Shown here: one piece after another, positions 45,557-54,993 of the stretch
How the letters are laid out: each line of letters opens with the position of its first letter
Numbering within the stretch: position 1 is the stretch's first letter
Assembly: GCA_002418865.1 (NCBI GenBank)
Contig: DIEY01000089.1
Span: 61,612 to 122,243 of the forward strand
Source of the DNA: Bacteroidales bacterium UBA5762
Lineage (GTDB): Bacteria > Bacteroidota > Bacteroidia > Bacteroidales > TTA-H9
DNA: 60,632 bases
Direction of reading: 5' to 3'
Position numbers and translations under genes: made by a program
The notes under the pieces: model-generated
What the model saw: only the letters and a program-made list of their open reading frames with translations
Told to the model about the DNA's origin: nothing
Databases searched by the model: none

Positions 45557-47047
45557 ATGCAAAAAAAATTTATTTCTAACCTTTGGCTCTTACTTTTTCT
45601 TAATCTTCTAATCAAACCTTTCTGGATATTAGGAGTAGATAGAAGCGTTCAGAATCTTGTTGGTTTTGGAGAATATGGCTTTTATACTACTATTTTGAAT
45701 TTTTCTTTCCTATTCAACATATTGCTCGACTTTGGCATTACAAATTATAACAACAGAAACATTGCACAATACCAACATCTGCTAAGTAAACACTTTTCCA
45801 ATATTCTGGTGCTGAGGTTTATTCTTGCAGCTATTTACTTTGTTGTGATCATGCTTACCGGAATAATCTTAGGATACGACAAACGACAGATGAACTTATT
45901 GGCAATAGTTGGATTCAACCAATTCTTGCTTGCCCTAATCTTATATTTACGAAGTAATATTTCTGGTTTGCTTATGTTTCGTACCGACAGCATTCTCTCG
46001 GTACTCGACAGATTTTTGATGATCATTTTTGTGGGTTATTTGTTGCTTAACCAGCATTTTAAATTACATTTCCGCATCGAATGGTTTGTTTATACCCAAA
46101 CCTTAGCCTATATCATTACTTGTATAATTGCTTTGATAATAGTATGGAAAAAAGCAGGAAAAATTAAACTTCATTGGAATTTCCCCTTTTTAGTGATGAT
46201 TATCAAGCAGAGTATTCCTTTTGCGATATTGACTTTGTTAATGTCAACTTATAATCGAATCGATCCGGTAATACTTGAAAGGCTCATACCCGATCCTCAG
46301 GGCAACTATCAAGTAGGAATATATGCAGCCGCCTATCGTTTGCTCGACGCTTTCAATATGGTGGCCTATCTTTTTTCAGTGTTTCTATTACCTACTTTTG
46401 CTGCATTAATCAAACAAAAAGGGAACATACTCCCCTTCATCAAGTTCTCATTTTCTACCTTATTTGTATTTTCAATTCTGATAGCCTTTACTGCACTTTA
46501 TTATTCATCTGAGCTAATGACCTTGATGTATCCTCAGCACTCCGACGAAAGTTCGATTGAATTCCAAACACGGCTGAATCAATCTTCACTTGTATTTACG
46601 CTCTTGATGTTTGCTTTCATTTCTATATCTTCATCTTACGTTTTTGGAACTTTATTGACAGCCAACGGGAATTTAAAACATTTAAACATCATTGCAGCAA
46701 TGTGTGTAGTTATAAATCTTTCCATTAATTTATTACTGATTCCTCATATTATGGCAACGGGTTCGGCCATTGCAAGCCTTTCAGCACAAACCTTTTCAAC
46801 AATGGCACAAATAGTTGTGGTAATCAAAATTTTCAAGATAAAAACAGATAAACGTTATTTAAGCGCACTGCTTATTTTTACAATTATCGCACTTTTATCG
46901 GGTTTCATTATCAAACAATTAGGGATTTCATGGATTCAAGGAATATGTATTATATGGATCATTGGCTTGATTTCGGCAATAAGCCTAAAACTGATTAATG
47001 TGAATTTGCTGGTGAAAACACTCACTGAAAAGTCAGATAATATATAA
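45557..47047 (+). CDS. Polysaccharide flippase Wzx-type (O-antigen/EPS unit exporter)
   Basis: Inner membrane protein of 496 residues with about 14 helices; it would flip lipid-linked repeat units to the periplasm. The start is ATG 45557 (MQKKFISNLWLLLFLNLLIK), reached after a longer GTG frame that overlaps the promoter. Typical features are WILGVDRSVQNLVGFGEYGF near the N-terminus and AMCVVINLSINLLLIPHIMA late. It is followed by two chain-length genes and an O-antigen ligase/polymerase gene, which strengthens the assignment. Confidence 0.85.
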   Translation: MQKKFISNLWLLLFLNLLIKPFWILGVDRSVQNLVGFGEYGFYTTILNFSFLFNILLDFGITNYNNRNIAQYQHLLSKHFSNILVLRFILAAIYFVVIMLTGIILGYDKRQMNLLAIVGFNQFLLALILYLRSNISGLLMFRTDSILSVLDRFLMIIFVGYLLLNQHFKLHFRIEWFVYTQTLAYIITCIIALIIVWKKAGKIKLHWNFPFLVMIIKQSIPFAILTLLMSTYNRIDPVILERLIPDPQGNYQVGIYAAAYRLLDAFNMVAYLFSVFLLPTFAALIKQKGNILPFIKFSFSTLFVFSILIAFTALYYSSELMTLMYPQHSDESSIEFQTRLNQSSLVFTLLMFAFISISSSYVFGTLLTANGNLKHLNIIAAMCVVINLSINLLLIPHIMATGSAIASLSAQTFSTMAQIVVVIKIFKIKTDKRYLSALLIFTIIALLSGFIIKQLGISWIQGICIIWIIGLISAISLKLINVNLLVKTLTEKSDNI

Positions 47048-47061
47048 GTGTTGATATGTTA

Positions 47062-47090
47062 TTTGGATTTTACACTTTTTTCTATCTTTG
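47062..47090 (+). promoter_or_regulatory. Bacteroidota promoter ahead of the chain-length genes
   Basis: TTTG (47062-47065) and TATCTTTG (47083-47090), 17 bp apart, match the -33/-7 pattern and lie 33 bp before the ATG at 47124. It gives the chain-length genes their own start. Confidence 0.65.
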
Positions 47091-47123
47091 AACCCTAAAA
47101 TATTTTGCCAATTTTAGGCCAAC

Positions 47124-48182
47124 ATGACTGAAGATACAACAAGAGTAAAAGAAGAATACAGTTCTGAAAAATTATTACTATTTATAAGTGTGTGGGGAAA
47201 GCCATTAATTATAATAGCCATTATTGCGTTTTTAGCTTCGGTAATATTTTCTTCATCCTACTTTATAAAACCCAAGTACAAATCAACTTTGATCATGTAT
47301 CCGGTTTCCACTAGCAGTATTTCAAAAGCTTTACTTTCTAGCACTTATGGTGTGCAGCAGGATGTGCTCGAATTTGGAGCCGAAGAACAAGCCGAACAAA
47401 TGTTACAGATTCTCAACTCCAATTTGATTCGAGACAGAATCATTGCCAAATACGATTTAGCCAATCATTATGGCATTAAACCCAACGAAAAATACAGGCT
47501 TACTAAACTCTACAAGGAATACGAGAACAATATTACTTTTCGAAGGACGGAAAACATGGCCATTAAGGTTTCCGTTCTCGATCATGATCCACAGATAGCT
47601 GCTGATATAGCTAATGATATTGCCGACTTGTTCGACAGCACCAAAACTGCTATGCAGCGCGAAAGAGCCTTGAAAGCCTTTCATATTGTAGAAGGAGAAT
47701 ATCTAAAAAAACAAGCCGAAATTCAGCAAATGGAAGATTCTCTGGTTAAACTCAGAGAATTAGGGATTTTTGATTACGAATCACAAACCGAGATGATTAA
47801 TCAGCAATTAGCTGTAGAAATTGCCAAAGGAAATAAGCGAGGAATTGAGGCTCTTCAGGCTCAACTCGATATTCTTGCACGCTACGGCGGGGCTTATGTA
47901 TCCATACGCAATCAACTCGAATTCGAAAAAAAACAATTGAGCGACCTTAAGGCAAAATACGAAGAAGCCCGGGTTGATGCTTTCGAATCCCTTCCACAAA
48001 AATTCGTTGTTACTACTGCCTATAAAGCTGAAAAAAAATCATATCCCATTCGCTGGCTTATCGTTACAATCACCGTCCTTTCTTCTCTGTTCCTCGCAAT
48101 TATCGTTATTATTATCATAGAAAATTTTTCATCCTTTAAGACGAAAAAAAAAATTTTAAACCCGTTAACACCTTCCCCTTAA
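47124..48182 (+). CDS. Wzz-type polysaccharide chain length determinant (first of two)
   Basis: Membrane-anchored protein of 352 residues that would set glycan chain length. One helix lies near 30-55 and one near 305-330, with a mainly helical periplasmic part between. The start TSISKALLSSTYGVQQDV and the PIRWLIVTI segment before the second helix are typical of Wzz. There is no attached tyrosine kinase domain. The second, smaller Wzz-like gene follows 92 bp later. Confidence 0.82.
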   Translation: MTEDTTRVKEEYSSEKLLLFISVWGKPLIIIAIIAFLASVIFSSSYFIKPKYKSTLIMYPVSTSSISKALLSSTYGVQQDVLEFGAEEQAEQMLQILNSNLIRDRIIAKYDLANHYGIKPNEKYRLTKLYKEYENNITFRRTENMAIKVSVLDHDPQIAADIANDIADLFDSTKTAMQRERALKAFHIVEGEYLKKQAEIQQMEDSLVKLRELGIFDYESQTEMINQQLAVEIAKGNKRGIEALQAQLDILARYGGAYVSIRNQLEFEKKQLSDLKAKYEEARVDAFESLPQKFVVTTAYKAEKKSYPIRWLIVTITVLSSLFLAIIVIIIIENFSSFKTKKKILNPLTPSP

Positions 48183-48274
48183 ATTTTAATGCTAATCTAC
48201 ACAATAAAACTCAAAATCTTTACATTAATTTAAAAAATCTTCTGCCTGAACCAATTACCTTTAACTTGCTTACC

Positions 48275-49234
48275 ATGGAAAATTATTTTAGGAACATTAA
48301 ATTGATTGAAATTCTGACCAAATGGAAATGGCATCTAATTATATTAGTAGTTGCTACTATTGTGCTTTCGGGAATCTTCTCAGGGCCATCTTTCATCAAA
48401 CCAAGATATAAATCCTCAGCCGTATTGTATCCCTCCAATATCAGGGAATATTCGGATGAAAGCCTCACTGAGCAGATGTTGCAGATTATGCAATCCACCG
48501 ATATACGCGACAGTTTGATTCAAGAATTCAACCTTATTGAGCATTATAAGATCGACACGACCAAGAAATATTGGAGGTCGAATCTATACTGGAACTATAG
48601 CCGCAACGTCAAAATAAACAAGACTCAATACGAAGCAGTTCTTATCGAGGTTTTCGATTTTGATCCCTACCAAGCAAGAGATATGGTGAATGCTATCATT
48701 AATATTTATAACCATAAAATTGCCAGCCTGCACAATGAAAAATTCAACGAAGTCGTCGCGATGTACGAACGTTATCTTGTTCGTAAATCGCATGAACTCG
48801 ATTCTCTAAAAGCTCTGCTGCGCGATTTAGGAGTTAACTACAACCTTCTCGACTATAGCTTTCAAACTCAGCAGGTTGTAAAGGGTTATCTGGGAACAAC
48901 CGATAACGGTGGGGGAAGAATTAATTCGAACGAGGTGCAACGTATTCGTAAAAACATGGAAGAGAAAGGAGGAGATTTAATTATGCTTCAAGAATTAATC
49001 AGACAAGAAGCCGCAAATTATGCAGTAATTAAAAGGGATTATGACCGAGCCTACATGGATCACGACCGTAGATTTACCTATTCGAATATCATTTCCGCCC
49101 CCCAAGTGCCCGATAAAAAAGCAACTCCCGTCAGATGGATCATTGTACTGGTTTCTACTTTAAGCGTTTTGCTTTTATCTATTTTAGTAATTGGCATTAT
49201 TGAAAATACTCGCCTCAAAAAGGAGAATGTCTGA
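48275..49234 (+). CDS. Wzz-type chain length determinant (second of two)
   Basis: Protein of 319 residues from ATG 48275 (MENYFRNIKLIEILTKWKWH). Two membrane helices lie at about 20-40 and 285-310, with a helical periplasmic domain. The first copy's pattern repeats (EQMLQIMQSTDIRDSLIQEF against EQMLQILNSNLIRDRIIAKY). The C-terminal PVRWIIVLVSTLSVLLLSIL mirrors the first copy. The pair likely arose by duplication and may form a mixed complex. Confidence 0.82.
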   Translation: MENYFRNIKLIEILTKWKWHLIILVVATIVLSGIFSGPSFIKPRYKSSAVLYPSNIREYSDESLTEQMLQIMQSTDIRDSLIQEFNLIEHYKIDTTKKYWRSNLYWNYSRNVKINKTQYEAVLIEVFDFDPYQARDMVNAIINIYNHKIASLHNEKFNEVVAMYERYLVRKSHELDSLKALLRDLGVNYNLLDYSFQTQQVVKGYLGTTDNGGGRINSNEVQRIRKNMEEKGGDLIMLQELIRQEAANYAVIKRDYDRAYMDHDRRFTYSNIISAPQVPDKKATPVRWIIVLVSTLSVLLLSILVIGIIENTRLKKENV

Positions 49235-49236
49235 GC

Positions 49237-50736
49237 ATGTCAGTTTCTTTTCATAAGATACATACCATCGAAAAATACAAGATAAAGTGGTTATACCTCG
49301 TTATGACCGCTTTCATCATTTTAAATTCTTATCTTATTTCGAAAAATACTTATTGGGCTATTGCCATTCCTGTTGTTCTCGCTTTGGCTCTTCTTTTTGT
49401 TTTTGCTTTCGACGTCGTTATTTTGTTAGTTGCTGCAGCAACCCCTTTATCAGTGGTATTACGCGATATGGACATAGGGATTAGCCTTTCTATTCCATCA
49501 GAAATTCTACTTATTGGATTACTTCTCTTTTTTATAGTAAAACTATTTTACGATCGTGATATCGACTTTTCATTCTTTCGACATCCTTTAAGCATTCTCA
49601 TTATCATTCATTTAGCTTGGATGTTCCTTACCTGCATAACAAGCGAATTACCTCTGGTTTCGTTTAAATATCTGCTTTCACAGATGTGGTTCATCATACC
49701 TATTTATTTTATGGGTATCCTCTATTTTAAACACGACAAAAACATTCGAAGATTCCTGAGAGCGTACATTGCTTCCCTTCTCATTGTCATCGTCTATACA
49801 ACTATTCGTCATGCAAAAGTAGGTTTCGACGAAGAAATCGGACATTGGGTGATGTATCCTTTTTACAACGATCATACGGCTTATGGGGCCATTACTTCTT
49901 TATTAATACCTGTGAGTATAGCTCTTTCATTCGACAAGAGCCATGGGCGTTTTTGGCAATGGTTTGCCATTATTTCTACTATCTTACTTTCTATCGGCTT
50001 ATATCTTTCATTTAGCCGTGCAGCATGGATTGGGTTCTTAGGTGGTGCCATTGTATTTATTCTGGTATTATTGAAAATACCTTTTCGCTGGATATTAACC
50101 ACCCTGGTCATCGTCATTGGAGTCTTTTTTGCATTTCAGCAACAAATCATCGATCGCCTCGAAAAAAACAAACAAGAGTCTTCGGCCAACTTTGTAGAAC
50201 ATGTGAAATCCATATCCAATATCCGTACAGATGCTTCTAACCTAGAACGCATCAATCGTTGGCAAGCAGCTATTCGTTTATTTAAAGAACGTCCCATAGT
50301 TGGTTGGGGACCAGGAACTTATCAATTTACTTATGCTCCTTATCAACTCTCTAAAGAGAAAACGATTATTTCGACCAACGCCGGTGATAAAGGCAGTTCT
50401 CACAGTGAATATATCGGGCCCCTCGCCGAAAGAGGACTACCTGGAACTTTGATTATTATCCTATTGTTCTCTTTTTCTATTTACTATGGGTTTAGAGTTT
50501 ACTACAAGGCAACTTCTCGCCATCACCGCCAATTGGCCATCGGTCTTATCATTGGCCTCATCACTTATTATATTCATGGCTTCATGAATAATTTCCTGGA
50601 TACTGACAAATTAAGCGTTCCGTTTTGGGCATTCTATGCCATGATCGTAGCCCTCGATTTATATTATACCAAGTCAGAAAAATTATCCTTACCTAATGCC
50701 TCATCAGATACCCAAGACCTAAAAAGTCCTTTGTGA
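49237..50736 (+). CDS. O-antigen ligase/polymerase family protein (Wzy/WaaL-like)
   Basis: Inner membrane protein of 499 residues with about 12 helices and a large periplasmic loop near residues 310-400. That loop carries RINRWQAAIRLFKERPIVGW and GPGTYQF, followed by SSHSEYIGPLAERGLPGTLI, a typical Wzy_C (O-antigen ligase superfamily) motif. It would polymerise or ligate glycan chains. It starts 2 bp after the second Wzz gene and overlaps the frame leading into lptE. Confidence 0.82.
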   Translation: MSVSFHKIHTIEKYKIKWLYLVMTAFIILNSYLISKNTYWAIAIPVVLALALLFVFAFDVVILLVAAATPLSVVLRDMDIGISLSIPSEILLIGLLLFFIVKLFYDRDIDFSFFRHPLSILIIIHLAWMFLTCITSELPLVSFKYLLSQMWFIIPIYFMGILYFKHDKNIRRFLRAYIASLLIVIVYTTIRHAKVGFDEEIGHWVMYPFYNDHTAYGAITSLLIPVSIALSFDKSHGRFWQWFAIISTILLSIGLYLSFSRAAWIGFLGGAIVFILVLLKIPFRWILTTLVIVIGVFFAFQQQIIDRLEKNKQESSANFVEHVKSISNIRTDASNLERINRWQAAIRLFKERPIVGWGPGTYQFTYAPYQLSKEKTIISTNAGDKGSSHSEYIGPLAERGLPGTLIIILLFSFSIYYGFRVYYKATSRHHRQLAIGLIIGLITYYIHGFMNNFLDTDKLSVPFWAFYAMIVALDLYYTKSEKLSLPNASSDTQDLKSPL

Positions 50737-50759
50737 AAATTTTCTTCTCAAAATCTTCT

Positions 50760-51266
50760 ATGCCAATAAAAAAAACCATTATATTATTTTTAATTGCTTT
50801 TGCCTTCTCTGCATGCAGAATGAGCTACTCTTTTACTGGTGCTTCTATACCACCCCAAGCTAAAACTATCAGCATTGATTATTTCCCCAATCAGGCTTCT
50901 ATAGTTATACCTACTCTTAGCCAAACCTTGACCGAAACCTTGAGAGATCGTTTTACTTCACAAACGCCCTTGCAATTGGTTCAAAGAAACGGAGATCTGA
51001 ACATCGAAGGAAACATAATTAGTTATACTACTCAGCCTGTTGCTATACAAAGTACCGAACAAGCTGCTTTTAACCGATTGACTATCAGCGTTCGGGTCAA
51101 ATTCACCAATAAATATGATGAAAAGCAGAACTTCGAACAAACTTTTACACGTTTCGAAGATTATCCTTTTACAGCCAACCTAAACGCGATTCAAGATAAT
51201 TTGATTCAACTCATAGTCGAAGCACTTGTAGATGATATCTTCAATAAAGCCGTAGTGAATTGGTAA
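50760..51266 (+). CDS. lptE: LptE family LPS assembly lipoprotein
   Basis: Outer membrane lipoprotein of 168 residues that would plug LptD and help place LPS. The start ATG 50760 (MPIKKTIILFLIAFAFSAC) gives a proper signal peptide with lipobox (FSAC); a farther GTG lies inside the previous gene's end. Bacteroidota LptE signatures are present (SIPPQAKTISIDYFPNQASI, then QPVAIQSTEQAAFNRLTISV and ARF-like tail VEALVDDIFNKAVVNW). It is followed by a TPR gene and secG, a conserved order in this phylum. Confidence 0.85.
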   Translation: MPIKKTIILFLIAFAFSACRMSYSFTGASIPPQAKTISIDYFPNQASIVIPTLSQTLTETLRDRFTSQTPLQLVQRNGDLNIEGNIISYTTQPVAIQSTEQAAFNRLTISVRVKFTNKYDEKQNFEQTFTRFEDYPFTANLNAIQDNLIQLIVEALVDDIFNKAVVNW

Positions 51267-51276
51267 ACCATATCCT

Positions 51277-52215
51277 ATGACCCGCTCAGAATTCATAGAA
51301 TACCTTCATACTCCCGAAAAAATAAGCTTATCGAATATAAATGAGCTTTCAGAACTAACGGGTCTTTATCCCTATTGTCAAACGGCTCAAATGCTGCTGA
51401 TTGCTTCGCTTAAAGCAAAAAACGACCTTCGTTATTACAACCGATTAAAAGTATCGGCTGCCTATGCCAACGACCGTTCAGTGTTAAGAAGACTTATCTC
51501 CATCATCGAATCCTCCTTACCTTCACCTTTTGAACCCAACTTAAATGAAGGCCAGCTTGCAGGAATGAATCCTTTACTTAATCAGGAGAAGGCCAATCCA
51601 AACCTTTTACATCAAGCGTCCCCATTAGAAGGAGAAACTTTGCAACCATTCCTTACTGCCGACGATAAAAAACAAGCTCTTTTGGCAAGTATCGAACGCA
51701 AACTCGAGGAAATTAGACAATCTAAATTACAAGCCAATAAGCTTGCCAGTGAAGCATTAAGTTATGGCGAAAAATCTCAACCTTATCCACCTGCATCAAC
51801 CTCCAATTCACCTTTTCTTTCTGAAGAATTACAATCAAATATTAGCCAAGGATTGACCAACGAAAATGAAGAAGAGGAAAGCCTCCAAACTCATCCTTAT
51901 TCTTCTACAGAGGACGATAAGGAAAGGATATTATCGCAAGATAAAGGATTACAAACGAAAATGGAGCTTATAGATCGGTTTATTCGTGAACAACCCCATA
52001 TTGAACGCAAACGGACTGGCTTTTTCAATCCCGATGATCTGTCGGAAAAAAGCAATACATATTCAGAAGACATTGTTAGCGAAACTCTTGCAAAAATCTA
52101 TCTTCAACAAGGGAAAAAAGAAAAGGCTATTGAAATTTATCAAAAACTGAATTTGCTATATCCCGAAAAAAGTGCTTATTTTGCAAACCAGATTCAAAAC
52201 CTTGAAAAAGATTAA
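51277..52215 (+). CDS. Hypothetical protein with a C-terminal TPR motif
   Basis: Protein of 312 residues with no signal peptide. The N-terminal 85 residues (MTRSEFIEYLHTPEKISLSN, then ALLIASLKAKNDLRYYNRLK-like) are conserved in the lptE-secG neighbourhood of Bacteroidota. The middle part is low complexity and acidic or polar (about 85-250), and a single TPR-like helix pair ends it (SETLAKIYLQQGKKEKAIEI, YQKLNLLYPEKSAYF). No function is known to me. It lies 10 bp after lptE and 3 bp before secG, so it belongs to the same transcript. Confidence 0.7.
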   Translation: MTRSEFIEYLHTPEKISLSNINELSELTGLYPYCQTAQMLLIASLKAKNDLRYYNRLKVSAAYANDRSVLRRLISIIESSLPSPFEPNLNEGQLAGMNPLLNQEKANPNLLHQASPLEGETLQPFLTADDKKQALLASIERKLEEIRQSKLQANKLASEALSYGEKSQPYPPASTSNSPFLSEELQSNISQGLTNENEEEESLQTHPYSSTEDDKERILSQDKGLQTKMELIDRFIREQPHIERKRTGFFNPDDLSEKSNTYSEDIVSETLAKIYLQQGKKEKAIEIYQKLNLLYPEKSAYFANQIQNLEKD

Positions 52216-52218
52216 ATA

Positions 52219-52587
52219 ATGGGCACTTATATCGTAGTTGCTGTACTTATCCTGATTGTTTGTTTGCTTTTAACACTGGTTGTTTTGGTACAAAACAGTA
52301 AGGGAGGAGGTTTAGCCTCTAATTTTGCTGGATCAAATCAATATTTAGGTGTACGACGTACGACCGATTTTATTGAAAAGAGTACATGGACGCTTGCTGT
52401 AGCTTTATTAGTGCTTAGTCTTTTCTCTGTTGCTGTAATTCCTCGAAATGTACAGAGCAAGAGCACTGAAAACATAACATCTGAAGCATTGAAAGCTCAG
52501 CAAGAGGCTGCCAAAAAACAAATCGATTATCAACCAGCACCAGGAATGGAAAATTTCAACCAGCCCGAACAACCTGAAGAAGAATAA
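52219..52587 (+). CDS. secG: Preprotein translocase subunit SecG
   Basis: Small inner membrane subunit of the SecYEG channel of 122 residues. Two helices lie at about 3-25 and 55-75, with the signature VVLVQNSKGGGLASNFAGSN between. The C-terminal tail is charged and longer than in E. coli, ending NFNQPEQPEEE. It is followed by a terminator, so groES starts a new transcript. Confidence 0.93.
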   Translation: MGTYIVVAVLILIVCLLLTLVVLVQNSKGGGLASNFAGSNQYLGVRRTTDFIEKSTWTLAVALLVLSLFSVAVIPRNVQSKSTENITSEALKAQQEAAKKQIDYQPAPGMENFNQPEQPEEE

Positions 52588-52609
52588 AAATTATTTGAGG
52601 AGCTTTAGA

Positions 52610-52647
52610 AAAGTGTCAAACTGTCATTTAAGTCTGACACTTTTTTT
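52610..52647 (+). terminator. Intrinsic terminator after secG
   Basis: A 9-bp perfect stem (52610-52618 with 52635-52643, AAAGTGTCA/TGACACTTT) with a 16-nt loop is followed by TTTTTTTG. It closes the envelope operon before groES. Confidence 0.8.
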
Positions 52648-52801
52648 GTTTCACACAGAAATATAAATTGCTAAAAGATAATGATTTAAAAGAATAAACG
52701 ATTGATCTAGTATTTCACTAAATGGTCCTTAAGCGATAAAATCCCCATGGCATAAAATTTGACTTCTGGGGCAACAGGAATTTAAAAAACACGAAAGTAT
52801 T

Positions 52802-53080
52802 ATGGCAAAAATTAATTTAAAACCTTTAGCAGACAGAGTGCTGGTAGAACCAGCAGAAGCCGAACAAAAGACAGCAGGTGGGATAATTATACCCGATACT
52901 GCCAAGGAAAAACCACAAAAAGGAACTGTAGTTGCCGTTGGCAATGGTAAAAAAGACGAACCTCTTACTGTAAAAGTAGGTGACGAAGTCTTATACGGTA
53001 AGTATGCAGGCACCGAAATCAATATTGATGGGAAAGATTATCTGATTATGAGAGAATCAGATATTTTGGCTATTCTTTGA
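52802..53080 (+). CDS. groES: Co-chaperonin GroES
   Basis: Lid of the chaperonin barrel, 92 residues. Typical pattern: KPLADRVLVEPAEAEQKTAG (mobile loop), VVAVGNGKKDEPLTVKVGDE and the C-terminal YLIMRESDILAIL. It is 55 bp before groEL. No CIRCE element is seen upstream, so HrcA control is unlikely; a CCCC/GGGG stem lies at about 52742-52775. Confidence 0.97.
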   Translation: MAKINLKPLADRVLVEPAEAEQKTAGGIIIPDTAKEKPQKGTVVAVGNGKKDEPLTVKVGDEVLYGKYAGTEINIDGKDYLIMRESDILAIL

Positions 53081-53134
53081 TGAAAACTCATAACAATAAA
53101 TTTTAACAAATTAATCATTAAATTCATTTAAAAT

Positions 53135-54772
53135 ATGGCAGCAAAAGAAATCGTATATGGCTTTGAAGCACGCGAGGCATTAAAAAGAGGTGTAAACGCT
53201 CTTGCCGACGCAGTGAAAGTTACTCTTGGTCCTAAAGGACGCAATGTAGTGCTTGAAAAGTCGTTTGGAGCCCCAGTCATTACAAAGGACGGGGTAACAG
53301 TAGCTAAGGAAATTGAATTACAAGACAAGGTTGAGAATATGGGAGCTCAAATGGTGAAAGAAGTTGCTTCCAAAACCAACGAAAATGCAGGAGATGGAAC
53401 CACTACTGCCACTCTTTTGGCACAAGCTATTTATGTGAACGGCTTGAAAAATGTGACTGCAGGTTCCAATCCCATGGACATAAAACGCGGTATTGACAAA
53501 GCCGTAGCAGAAGTAATAAAATCTCTCCAACGCCAAACTCGACAAATTGGAGACAGTCTCGAAAAAATTGAGCAAGTTGCAGCCATTTCGGCCAATAATG
53601 ACCTTTCCATAGGTAAACTCATTGCCGAAGCGATGAGTAAAGTAGGCAAAGAGGGAGTTATTACCATCGAAGAAGCTAAAGGAATAGAAACCAGTGTCAA
53701 AGTAGTAGAAGGAATGCAATTTGACCGTGGTTACATTTCTCCGTATTTTGTTACTAATACGGAAAAAATGGAGGTGGATTATGAAAATCCATGGATACTG
53801 ATCTATGACAAGAAGATTAGTGCCATGAAAGACTTCCTGCCTATCCTGGAAAAAGTAATTCAAACAGGCCGTCCATTACTAGTAATTGCCGAAGATTTAG
53901 AAGGCGAAGCCTTAGCAACTTTAGTAGTTAACCGTTTGAGGGGCACTCTGAAGGTAGTTGCTGTTAAAGCTCCTGGTTTTGGCGATCGCAGAAAAGAAAT
54001 GCTAGAAGACATTGCGATCTTGACAGGAGGAACCGTAATTAGCGAAGAAAAAGGCTATAAGCTTGAAGATGCCGATTTGTCTTATTTAGGACAGGCAGCT
54101 CGTATTAGCATTGATAAAGATAACACCACTATTGTAAGCGGCGCAGGGGAAAAGAAACAAATTGAAGCACGTATCAATCAAATAAAGGCTCAGATAAAAA
54201 CCACCACAAGCGATTACGATAAAGAAAAACTTCAGGAACGTCTTGCCAAACTGGCAGGAGGTGTAGCTGTAATCCAGGTGGGTGCAGCCAGCGAAGTTGA
54301 AATGAAAGAACGCAAAGACCGCTTTGATGATGCTTTGCATGCCACAAGAGCTGCTATAGAGGAAGGAATCGTGCCAGGTGGTGGTGTAGCTTTCATACGT
54401 GCTATCGAAGACATCCGCGACCTGAAAGGAGAAAATGAAGACGAAAACGTTGGAATAAAAATCATTATCCGCGCTCTTGAAGAGCCTTTGCGCCAAATCA
54501 TCGAAAATGCTGGCCTCGAAGGTTCTGTGGTCGTTCAAAAAGTTCGTGAGGGCAAGAATGATTTTGGCTATAACGTTCGTTCTGAGCAGTATGAAAACCT
54601 CATGGAAACGGGCGTAATCGATCCAACTAAAGTAGCCCGCATTGCCCTCCAAAATGCTGCCTCTATCGCCGGAATGCTTCTTACTACCGAATGTGTAGTT
54701 TCTGAAATAAAAGAAGAAAAACCTGCACAAATGGGCGGTGGTATGCCTGGCGGTATGGGTGATATGTACTAA
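53135..54772 (+). CDS. groEL: Chaperonin GroEL
   Basis: Chaperonin ring protein of 545 residues, full length. Hallmarks: GPKGRNVVLEKSFGAPVITK with DGVTVAKEI, NENAGDGTTTATLLAQA, the apical VVEGMQFDRGYISPYFVTNT and the C-terminal Gly/Met tail (MGGGMPGGMGDMY). It is cotranscribed with groES and ends at an intrinsic terminator. Confidence 0.99.
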   Translation: MAAKEIVYGFEAREALKRGVNALADAVKVTLGPKGRNVVLEKSFGAPVITKDGVTVAKEIELQDKVENMGAQMVKEVASKTNENAGDGTTTATLLAQAIYVNGLKNVTAGSNPMDIKRGIDKAVAEVIKSLQRQTRQIGDSLEKIEQVAAISANNDLSIGKLIAEAMSKVGKEGVITIEEAKGIETSVKVVEGMQFDRGYISPYFVTNTEKMEVDYENPWILIYDKKISAMKDFLPILEKVIQTGRPLLVIAEDLEGEALATLVVNRLRGTLKVVAVKAPGFGDRRKEMLEDIAILTGGTVISEEKGYKLEDADLSYLGQAARISIDKDNTTIVSGAGEKKQIEARINQIKAQIKTTTSDYDKEKLQERLAKLAGGVAVIQVGAASEVEMKERKDRFDDALHATRAAIEEGIVPGGGVAFIRAIEDIRDLKGENEDENVGIKIIIRALEEPLRQIIENAGLEGSVVVQKVREGKNDFGYNVRSEQYENLMETGVIDPTKVARIALQNAASIAGMLLTTECVVSEIKEEKPAQMGGGMPGGMGDMY

Positions 54773-54795
54773 TCGTTAATTGTTCACTATCTTAT

Positions 54796-54834
54796 AACTG
54801 CTCTTTCGCTACGCGCAAAAGAGCAGTTTTTTTT
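54796..54834 (+). terminator. Intrinsic terminator after groEL
   Basis: An 11-bp perfect stem (54796-54806 with 54818-54828, AACTGCTCTTT/AAAGAGCAGTT) with an 11-nt loop runs into eight T. Confidence 0.9.
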
Positions 54835-54993
54835 ATCCATTGGCATACCTTTTAACAATTATTCATTCCCCTCATGGCTTGATAGCTGTGACAATGCTTG
54901 TAAAAACAGAAATCCTGTTGTTGCTTTATGAAATTTCCTTCCCTTTATTTAAACATGGATGTGTAATTTTACAGAATTATCCTTATAAGGCGG

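Noticed and set aside
52690..52800. CIRCE element or sigma32-type promoter ahead of groES
   Set aside because: No TTAGCACTC inverted repeat is present. A CCCCATGG string occurs near 52742 but without a partner at the right distance.
53318..54730. Long minus-strand frames opposite groEL
   Set aside because: Phe/Ser-rich shadows of GroEL with no recognisable domain; common with this codon use.
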